Of a stretch of 12,398 bases of DNA, positions 1-9,000 are shown piece after piece. Made by a program: the position numbers and the translations under genes. Numbering within the stretch: position 1 is the stretch's first letter; each line of letters opens with the position of its first letter. The DNA comes from CAZJJK01 sp964546285 (GTDB lineage Bacteria > Spirochaetota > Spirochaetia > Treponematales > Breznakiellaceae), in the NCBI GenBank assembly GCA_964546285.1, contig CAZJJK010000102.1, forward strand, positions 1 to 12,398, read 5' to 3'. The notes beneath the pieces are model-generated. The model was given only the letters and a program-made list of their open reading frames with translations. It did no database searches and was not told the origin of the DNA.

Positions 1-3000
1 TGAAGAAGAGCGGATCGTTAAGACTGAAGCCATGTCCGGCCAGGGTGAACAGGTCCGTCGCCGTATTGATGTCGCCGGTCGGGATAGGATCGCCGGTCAA
101 CAGGGCGTACATTCGGTAGGAATCGAAGTCCTCTATTATCCAGCTGGAGTTGGATCCGCTATTGGTAAAGACGGTCTCGCCCGCGTCGATGATATCGTCA
201 TCATCCACGTCATGCCAGAGTTGTAGCGAGCTGATGGTGCTGTCGTCGCTGACGGAACCTCGGAGTTCCACGGCGCCGTTAACGTTCGGCGCCACGGCCG
301 GGCTGGGATCGTCACTCATGCCGCTGGGGCTGGTGAAGCTGAGGCTCGGTTCCGCCTTATCTACGATGATGGTGACGAGGCCGGAAGTGGTCTTGCCGTT
401 CACGTCCAAGGCGCGGTAGTACACGCTCCGGGTGCCGTTGTCAAAACTGGCGATACTGCCCGAATAATGGAAGACATCCGAGGAAAGCTGAACCGTGAGG
501 CCGGAAGCGATATCGCTATCGATAGTGTAGACCGCTCCGCCGAAGCTTTCGGAGACCTGGTAGCTGGTCGGCGTCCAGTTCGCGCTCAGCACGTAATAAG
601 GCGTACCCTCCACCAGGACAGCGCCGCCGCCTATAAAGTAGACGACATCGCCGGGGATCATGCCATGTTCGGCCGCGCCGGTGGAAACGGTATCGCTGGC
701 CGCGCTGGCGGTAGCGTTGATCGCCGCGATGGAGGCGTTGTTCAACTCAGCCCAACTACCCGTTTGGTTCGTCAGGGACACTTCGATATAAGGCACATCC
801 GGCGTTAGGCCGTCACTGTCATGGTCGTATACGGCCAAGCCATTCGCGTCGCTGGTGTTGAGGCTGAGAATGAAATCGTTGTTGACATACGCGCCGTTGA
901 TGCTCGTTCCGTCGATAACCCGGTCCACATCGCCGGCGTAGCCAGCGACAGACTGGATCAAGAGGCCGTCCACGACAAGGGTGGGAGAAGCGGTATTGAT
1001 GCTGAACGAGACGGGATCGGCTTCAGTGGCAACGCCGCCGTCGCTTGCCTGTATCTGCAGGCGGTAGTAGCCATCGCTCGTCAGGGCGCTGGCCAGGTCG
1101 TATTCAAAGGTATAGCTCTTGGCGCCGCTCGGGCTGCCGAAGCCGACATAGGCTTCGTTCGTGTCGCCGAAGTCGCCATCGTTATTCCGATCCAACCGAA
1201 TCTGAAGGGCGCTCACGCCGTCGTCGTCGATAGCGCTACCCTGCGCCTTGGCGTTGGCTTCCAGCATCTGGCTAGCCGTCGGTACGCTGACCGTAACGAT
1301 AGGCGCGTCCGAAGCCTGGGCTACATCGAAATCGAGGGAAACTAGATCCGCGACATTGCCGGCGGAGTCCACGGACGCCGCCCATAGGTGCTGCGGTCCA
1401 TCCGCGAAGTCGGTCGTATCGTGGGAAACGGTCCAGCTATACACGCCGCTTGTCCGCGACCAGTTCTGCTTGGCCGCCATCACGCCGCTGCCGGCGTCGG
1501 CGTAGCTTGTTATCGCGGCGGCTGGCTCGGCCGCGAGCGCCACCATGAAGTTGGACCCGGCGACAAAGCCGTCCGTATCCACATAGTAGGCCGTGTCCTC
1601 AACCAGGCCGGCGGGCAGACTGTCGCCATAGAAGTAGACCGCGTCGCCGATAGTAAGGTCATGCAGGGGGCTCGTGAATACGCCGGTAGCGCTATTAACG
1701 CTGACCGGTCTCCCCAGGTCGCCGATCGTGGGCTGGCTCAGGCTCGTATCGCCGCTTAGGCGGTAGTACACCTTATCCACAATCAAATTATCAGCGGCGC
1801 CGCCCTGGATCGACATAGTTTCATTGTACGCGCCCTGCATGGTCAGGTACACGGCGCTCGCGGTATTGGGATTCTCCGCGTCGGTGACAAAGCTTACCGT
1901 GGGCTGTTCCACATCGATGAACAGAGTGAAGGATTGGGAATTGGTCCGGTTATGATAGTCGGTCGTCAAGACCTCAAAATTAACCGAGCTTCCGACGGGA
2001 GCGAAGCCGCTCGTGGTCCAGCGCCAAGCGCTGAAGTCAGTACCGATATTGATGACGCTGTTTTCCGCGAATTCGTCAAAGTTATCGTAGGCTGGGGCTG
2101 TATCCGTAACGCGGACTTGGACGTTTGCCACCCGCAGGCTGTCGGCCGCGGTGCCGGTGATGGAGAAGTCGCCGTTGATGTAGGCGCCCTGGAGGGTCGC
2201 CGATTGCTTGTAGCCGTTGTTGAGGCCGCTGATGCCGGCTGACGGCACCGCGTCGTCCTTGCGGAAGGTCTTGGGCAGAGAATAGCCGTAGACGGGCGCT
2301 ATATCCTGGGTATCGTCCGTGAAATCCTCACCGATATCAAGCGCGCGGAGCTGTATAGTATACGCCGCCTCGCGTTCGGCGAGGTCACCGATAGCGTGCG
2401 ACCAGTTGACGGAGAGTCCGTCGCTCAGGAGCGACAGCTCGCCCGCCGGTATAGCGGTCCACGCGCCGCCGTCCACACTGTACTCTACCGTCGACACGTC
2501 CACACTGTCGTCGTCGGACAGAACGCTATTGATCGCGCCCGAGTCGTCCAGGAGGGCATTGTCCGCGTTTGTGATGGAAAGGCCGGGAAGATTCGCCGTC
2601 GCCGAAACGGTGAAGGCGACATGGTTCAGGGCATCCGTGGGATTGGACCGGTTACCGATATTGTCAACGGCCATCACGTAGATGGTGACCTCGTCATCGC
2701 AATTAACGGTGACGGAACCGTCGCCCGCTTCCACGCTGGCGCCGGCCGCGGTCGCGGACACTTTGAAGGCGTCCGCGCCATAGCCGTCGGCTATTACGTA
2801 ATAGCCGTAGCCCTCGGTCAAGCCGGTCGGCAGGGTGCCGCTGAAGCTCACTCTATCGCCTACATCAAGGCCATGACCGGCCGCGGCGAAGACATCGGTC
2901 GCGCCGGTAACGGTGGCGCTGAGGGTACGGATAAAATCGGTAGTCTTGACGCGCTTGTTCCAGTTAAGGGCGGTGCTGCCGGTATCCTGGCTTGTCCAGC

Positions 3001-6000
3001 CATCGGTTCCCAGTGTTACATTCGCCCAATCGCCGAGCGCTCCCGCGCTGCCCACGGTCTTGAACCAGACGCTCGCGACCTGATTGAGGTCGTAGGTTGA
3101 ACCGGAGGCCAAGACCGATCCGTTGAGGGTCGTAGCCGACAGAGGCTGGCTGATGGAGATAGTCGGAGCGGCGGTGTCGTAGATAAAGTACTGTTCTTTC
3201 GTCTGCACCTTGTCGAAGGCGTCGGTGACGGTCAAACGGTAGTAGATCTGGGCGTTCGTCGTATCGGTATAGAGTACCGACCAATCGATAGTGGCGGTGT
3301 AATCCTCCAATAGGACAAACACGTCATTCCCATTATCCGTAAAGGCGACGGAAGTCGTGCCGCCGTCACTGTCGGTCACCTCAAAATAGTCGCCGGACAG
3401 ATTCCGGATCCAGTAGGTGGTGGCGCCCTCTATGCCTTCAGGCAGGTCGCCGCTTGAGGAGTAGAAATTGACCCGGGCATTGTTTAGATACCCGGTGATA
3501 GAATCAAGGTCTCCCGTACCAGTGTAGCTGAAGGAGGAGGTCCCGAAGCTCGCGCTTACCGGCTTGTAGTGCTGGTACAGCGTGGTTTCGCTTCCGTAGG
3601 CTCCGCCTCCAACCGCGTAGGCGATACTAACCGACTTCACGCCGCTGGCGTCATAGCCGGTGCCGGCGATGGTGAGCTCGTCGTTGAAGAGCTGTCCGTT
3701 CGCTATCGGATACGTAACGGTTCCAATCGTTATGTCCGGCCGCTGGGTATCCACGGTGAATTTGACCGCGTCGCTTTCCACCCAGGTGTAGGCGCCGGGC
3801 GTCCAATGGGAGGCCGCGGGATCGGTAATGTCGTAGGCGCGGATCTGGAATTCGTACTTACCGTCCGTCAGGGCGCCGAATTGATGGCTCCAGATCGCGG
3901 TGCCGGAGGACGCCGCGGGCGGATTGGAAACGGCCGCCCAGTTATCAACAAACGCCGCCGGCAGCTGCCGGTACCGAATCTGGATGGAATCCTTATCCAC
4001 GCTGTCGTCGTCGCTGATGGTCCCGTTGACCTTGAGCGAGTCCAAGAGATTGGTAGAGAAAGCCCCGCCCTCGTTCGGCGTCAGGATAGTGATGATGGGC
4101 CTATCGGTTTCCTGGCTGACGGCGAAAGCCGCGCTGGCGGGAGAAGCGGCGCTGGTATTGCCGGCGCTATCCACCGCGACGACTCTAAGGATATACGAGT
4201 CGTCGGTCAGAGCCGTGGTATCGTAGTCGTCCAAAGACCAGGAATAAGTCATCCCGGTAATGATCGTGTAGTCGCCGGGGTAGGTCGGCGTGACCAAGGC
4301 CTGACTGATGTTGTACCACACTTCCGCGACGCCAAAGGTGTCGGAGGCGGTACCGATGATATCAACCGCCCCATTCAGGGTGTCGGTTCCGGCCGGCGCC
4401 GGGTAGGCAATAGCCGCGCCGGGCGGCGTATCGTCTATCAGGATGGTGGTCTCGCGAATGGTGGTGGCGTTGGCCGAGTCGTAGGCCGTTACCCGCACCG
4501 TCTTATAACCGTCCGCGGCGAGTCCGGTAATGGTTTGGTTGATATTATAGACCGTATCGTCGGTCGTCAGCGCCGAGCCGCTCAGTTCGTCCATGGATAG
4601 GCCGAGGAGGGTTTCCTCGCCGCTATCGATCACGTTGTCGCCATCGGCGTCCACCCAAATAACCACGCGCTTGATGCCGTTCAGGTCCTGGGTAGTCCCT
4701 ATCACCGTAATCTCATCGTCGGCGATTTTGTCGCCGTACACGGGTTGGGTCACGTCCAAGGAAGGCGGTCCATTGTTGGTGAAGAAAGTAAATGGATCAG
4801 CCGGGGCATCGATCGGCTGGCTATAGTAATAGCTGGTTCCCGCCGCCTGTAGAGCGTTGAAGTAGGCGTTGAAATCGGCCAGGGTATTGCCGGCGATATC
4901 GTAGGTATCGTTCACGTCCAAAGCCCGCACCTGGAAGCCGTGTTCGCCCTCATTGGGCATTATTTCCGTGCCGATGATATGGGACCAGGAGACAACCGCC
5001 CCGTCGCTTGAAGGCCGCGAAGTGACGAAAATCCAATCCTCATTCAAATTGTCATTGGGATAGGTCGGGTCGGAAACGTCGTAATACTCGCCATCCGCGT
5101 TTAGATCCACGCGAATCTGGATACTGTCCTTGCGCACCGAATCGTCGTCAGTGATCGTTCCGTAGATGGACACGCTGCCGACCGGCAGACTGGTGACGCC
5201 GTCCACGAGGTTGGTGATGGAAATGATGGGCCGATCGGAGTCCTGGCTTACCGTAAAGGTATAATCTTCCGGTAATCCGACATTGCCGATAGAGTCCACC
5301 GCGACGACACGGACGCGGTAGCCGTCGGCTCCGGAATCCACGGTGCCGGTTGTATCGATATCGGCGTTCCAAACGTAGAGACCGGAATCCACCGGGGTAT
5401 AGCCAGCCTCGTCGTAAATCTTATAGACAAGTAGGTCGGAGCCGGCCGTGTCAAAGGCGGCCAGGGTATCGCCGTTGGAAGTGGAGGAAACCTCGAACTC
5501 GGTGGCGGCGAAATTCTCGTCCCGCACGTAATAGGTGGTATTGGCCAGGATATCGTCCGGCAGGGTCATACCGATAAAGCCGACCATATCGCCGACGGCC
5601 AGATTGTGGTTAGCGGCGCCGGAGCTGAAGCGCTCGGTGGCGGGATTGGCCGTGATTTCTACGGCGTATTGAGCCCGTACCGCTGAAACGAGGGTGCCGG
5701 TGGAACCAATATCCACAGCCGCTCCGGCCTGGGTCGCCGAAACCTTGAACTGGGTAGTAGTCAAACCATCGCTGATAACGTGGTAGACCGTACCGGCGCT
5801 GAGGCCGGTCGGCAGAACGGTGCCGACGAAATAAAGCTCGTCGTCCGCCGAGTAGCCGTGGGTGATATAGGTAGTGAAGACATCACTATCCGCGTCCGCG
5901 TTCAGCGCTAAGGCGGCGTTCGTCTTTGAGGGCAAAGCCGGAGGCGTCGCGACAAGATCGGCGTTAGTGCCGTGCCAGAGGAAGATATTGCCGAGCTGGC

Positions 6001-9000
6001 GGTTATCGGAGGCTTCGCCCTTTACCGTAACCAGGGTGCCGTTGAGGGTATCGCCTTCACCGGGCTGCAGGATGCGGTCAACGGAGGGGAGGGTCTTATC
6101 GATGGTGATCGGGATTTGCTGGGTGGCGGTGGTGCCGCCCAAGTCCGTCGCTTCTATCCTCAAGATATACTCGCCGGTGGACAGCGAGCCGGTGTTTAGC
6201 GTGCCGCTGAAGAGGACAGGGTTATAGCTCCGATACACCTGGAGATCGGCGCCGCCGACCGTGATTTCAACAGGATCGGTATAGGCGGGATCGGTGGATA
6301 GGGTAAAGTCGTTCCCGCTCACCCCGCTGACATAATAGAGGACGCCGGAATTGAGCCCGTCCGGCATCGTCGTCGCGATAAAGGAAACGGTGTCGCCAAC
6401 AACGAAATCGTGTCCGGCGGCGGTCACCGTATCGGCGGTCCCGACTGAAGCGCTAAGGTAGCCGCTGGGATAGAGCGTCGTATAGTTGGAGCCGTCGAAG
6501 GTATACCTGACGTTCTCCACCCACAGAGAATCGGTCGCCGTACCGCTAACCGTCATATCGGTCCGGTAGGTACCGGTGCTGGGGGAAGTGACGGAAATAG
6601 ACGGCGGGCCGTAGTCCACCGAGAAGCGGATAGGATCGGTGTCGTCCCAGCTGTAGTTCGTGCTGACACCGTAGATCGCGTCCCATTCGCCGCCATTCCG
6701 CGTACCGGATTCTAGGGTATCGCGGAAGCGTACCTGGATACGGAAAGCGCCTTGCGGGAAACCTATCAGCTTAATTTTCGCTTGGGCCAGGCTGGCGTCC
6801 GCGCTGGGCACTTCCTCAATATCTATCCAGGTCGCCTCGGTTTCCCACTTATCGGTAGTATCAAGGTCGGCGGTTCCGATGGATTCTACGCTTTCGCCCC
6901 TAAAGTCGAAGGCGTCGTTGAAATCGCCGTCGTTGTTGAAATCGATACGGTACTGGAGTTGGGAAACGTCCACAAGGTCGTCATCCTCAACCGACAGGAT
7001 GATCGCGGGGTTCTGGCCGAAGCCGTTGATATAATTGGTCGCGGCCGTATCGTCCAGGTTGTTGAAGCTGATGTCCGGCCTGTCGCTTACCTGGTCCACG
7101 GATAGATTCTGCAGGGCCGTGGCGGTATTGGGACCGCTGGCTACCGCGTCGCGGACTACGACGCGAAGGTCGCGGGCGCCGGACACGATGCCGGTGGTAT
7201 CGATACTCAAGGTGAAAGTGGAGGCAGCGGAGCTGGCTTCCGTCCACACTGGGGTCGCCGTTCCGTCGCCGGAGCCGTGGGCCGTGACCGTAAAGAGGTC
7301 GTTGACGCTTGGCGAAGCGCCGGCGCCGACCGCGTTCCAGTCGGTGGTGGTTCCGAGATCGGTGATCCTATAGCGCAAGCCGACAAGGAATTGGCCGGCG
7401 TTCACGCTTTCCGCGCCCGCTGTCGCGTCCGCGTCAAAGGGATCGTCCGTGTTGGCCAAGGCCGCGCCGTCGCCGACTATCGCGTAGTAGGCCAGATACT
7501 GGTCGCTGCCGTTCTTCTCAACGCCGACGCCGGTGTCGGAAACACTGAATCGATATTCAATCTGGCCGTTGACGATGGTACCGTTCACATCGGTGCCATT
7601 GGCACCGGAAATGACGCCTTCTGGAGTAATCACGGGATCGGTGTTGTCCACCGTCACCAGGCGCGTCACGGAATTGCTCTTCGCGGCAGTGTCGGTGACG
7701 GAGATAGTCATATTCACGTCGCCGTCGGCGCCGATAATGTACTCGTATTCCCAGTATCCGTCATCGCCGGTGTCCGGGGTATTATCCGGGCCGTCGGTAT
7801 CGATAAGCGCGTAGAAGGTGGAGGCGCCCGCCTCTATCTTCACGTACGGACCCTCCGCTAAGGGACCCGCGTCATCGGGATCGTAGCTGTGGATGCCGTT
7901 GATATCCGTGGCATAGCCGGACAGCGTAAAGTTGGCGCTGCGCCGCTGGAGGCCGGCGCCTAGGGCCGTTTCGGATAAGGCTGGCGGATTCCGGTCCACC
8001 ATATAGGACTGCGTCGCCGCCGTCGCCAAGTTATTGCCCGCGCGGTCAGTCGCCCGCACAGAGATGGTGTGGGTTCCTTCCGCCACGCCGCTAACGTCCA
8101 CGGTGCCGTACCAATTGTCCGTCGCCGTCAAATGCGCGTCGCCGGGGAGCGGCCAGGTACTACCGTCCAGAGAGTAATCGACATAGCCGATACCGCTGCC
8201 GCCGCCATTGTCCGCGGCCGTTCCGGCTATGGTCAGGCTATCCGTGACATACACCGGCGCGGTGGATGTGATGATCGTGGAAACGGGCGCCGTCCGGTCA
8301 ATAGTGAAGGAGACGGCGGCGGTAGGCGTATAGCGTCCGTACGTATCGGTGGCTTTAAGCACCAAATTCTTCAGACCTTCAGTAATGCCTGATCCAATAT
8401 CGAAATGCCAGTCCCAATTCCCTTTGCCCACGTTTTCCGTGACGGTGGCTGTATAGTCATAGCTCGCACCATTATTCAGGCTTACGGTGACTGACGCGAT
8501 GCCGTTGGCGTCGTCCGCCGTTCCGCTCAGCCTAAAGCCCGGATCGCTGTCGTTGCGGACGCTGCCACTCAACGTAAAGGGCGTTCCAGAGGGTAGAGGC
8601 TGGGCGTCGGCGTTAAGATTGATGCTGGGAACGAGGGTGTCGTAGGCGAAGTAGATGCCCCGGCTAAAAGCCAAACCAGCCGCGGTGTTGTCGCTAACGT
8701 CAACCAAGGTACTGCCGTCGGAGCTCGATGAAAGCTCGAATTCCGTCGCCGAAAGATTGTTGGACCGCACCCAATACACGGTAGCCGCCGCCAAGCCGGC
8801 GGGCATGGTCGTGGCCGTCAGCGTAAGCCGCTCGCCGGCCTTAAGCCCGTGCGCCGAGGAAGCGGTAAAGAGATCGGTCGTATCGTTGACCGTAAGCGAT
8901 CCAGCCATCGGCACGCTGTGGATGGCGGTGCCGTTCGTGTCCAGGGCGTCTATGGTGAAGTACGCCGCGCCGTCCGGTAGGGAAGCCAAATCATGGCTGA

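Larger units (their letters stand above)
2..997 (-). repeat. Three-domain unit d, cut by the window edge
   Basis: Two domains are visible, beginning at 997 (NTASPTLVV, NGAYVNNDFILSLNTSD) and 361 (DKAEPSLSF, NVNGAVELRGSVSD, ISSLQLWHD). These match first and second positions of the three-domain units, so the plan predicts an SDRP marker domain soon after the window edge. Both domains contain an HGL module, the second one cut after 18 residues. Confidence 0.65.
998..2257 (-). repeat. Three-domain unit c (420 residues)
   Basis: Domains begin at 2257 (DDAVPSAGI, GDFSITGTAAD), 1915 (DVEQPTVSF, ETMSIQGGAAD, VDKVYYRL) and 1321 (marker VAQASDAPIVTV with GSAIDDDGVSALQIRLD). The second domain ends in LWAASVDSAGNVA, again the form that precedes marker domains, and holds an HGL module in its middle loop. 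The marker domain carries the Asp-rich loop DRNNDGDFGD. Confidence 0.7.
2258..3751 (-). repeat. Three-domain unit b (498 residues)
   Basis: Domains begin at 3751 (DTQRPDITI, DELTIAGTGYD), 3178 (YDTAAPTISI, TLNGSVLASGSTYD, VASVWF) and 2605 (marker VSATANLPGLSI with VLSDDDSVDVSTVEY). The signatures parallel unit a domain by domain. The first domain carries a degenerate HGL module, the second an intact one, which accounts for the extra length over unit a. The second Cys of the window (codon 2701-2699) lies directly after the intact module. Confidence 0.7.
3752..4777 (-). repeat. Three-domain unit a (342 residues)
   Basis: Three Ig-like domains begin at 4777 (NNGPPSLDV, DEITVIGTTQD), 4435 (DDTPPGAAI, TLNGAVDIIGTASD, VAEVWYNI) and 4117 (marker SQETDRPIITI). 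The second domain ends YILRVVAVDSAGNTS, the ending that precedes most marker domains. This is the most compact unit, with no HGL insertion, and it gives the clearest view of the bare domain plan. The first domain carries a canonical DADGDNVIDSGE loop. Confidence 0.75.
5249..6100 (-). other. Ig-like domain carrying two tandem HGL modules (284 residues)
   Basis: The domain starts IDKTLPSVDRI, has the second-position signature DTLNGTLVTVKGEASD and NIFLWHG, and ends YRVRVVAVDSIGNVG followed by the linker TVSQDSDRP. Between the NIFLW strand and the closing strand group beginning SGLYVWNADIDTTG, the chain holds two complete HGL modules (5884-5708 and 5635-5453) joined by about 24 residues. This makes it the longest domain in the window. 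It follows super-repeat copy 3 directly and feeds into the marker domain at 5248. Confidence 0.75.
6101..8299 (-). repeat. Five-domain super-repeat, copy 3, diverged (733 residues)
   Basis: Domains begin at 8299, 7996, 7648, 7096 and 6616. The order of signatures is kept but the sequence is much more diverged: DSLTIAGTAAD, RSANFTLSGYATD, a domain with NGTIVNGQIEYRFSV, the marker DQVSDRPDISF, and SVTSPSTGTYRTDMTVSG. GTYRT is shared with the fifth domain of copy 1 (IGTYRTTTFTV). It is longer because it holds a phage-like YRI module in its third domain and an HGL module inside its fifth, while the linker HGL module of copies 1 and 2 is missing. Assignment as a third copy rests on domain order plus short motifs and is less certain than the pairing of copies 1 and 2. 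Confidence 0.6.

Noticed and set aside
32..1345. Series of shorter plus-strand open frames at the window start (32-226, 150-419, 467-808, 821-1345)
   Set aside because: They overlap each other in different frames and are antisense to intact Ig-like domains and the Asp-rich loops at 176-211, 797-826 and 1154-1192. No ribosome binding site or family signature was seen.
3569..4600. Plus-strand open frame of 343 codons, with others at 8993-10060 (355 codons) and 11384-12250 (288 codons)
   Set aside because: They lie antisense to the continuous minus frame, have no recognisable domains, and their translations (rich in Gly, Arg, Val, Asp and His) are what the complement of GCC/GGC/ACC/GAC codons produces. 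The minus frame shows clear repeated protein motifs throughout.
521..6433. Sortase-type sorting signal suggested by LPTGL in modules 5 and 8
   Set aside because: The order is L-P-T-G-L, not L-P-x-T-G. It lies mid-protein in a repeated module, with no following hydrophobic stretch and basic tail.
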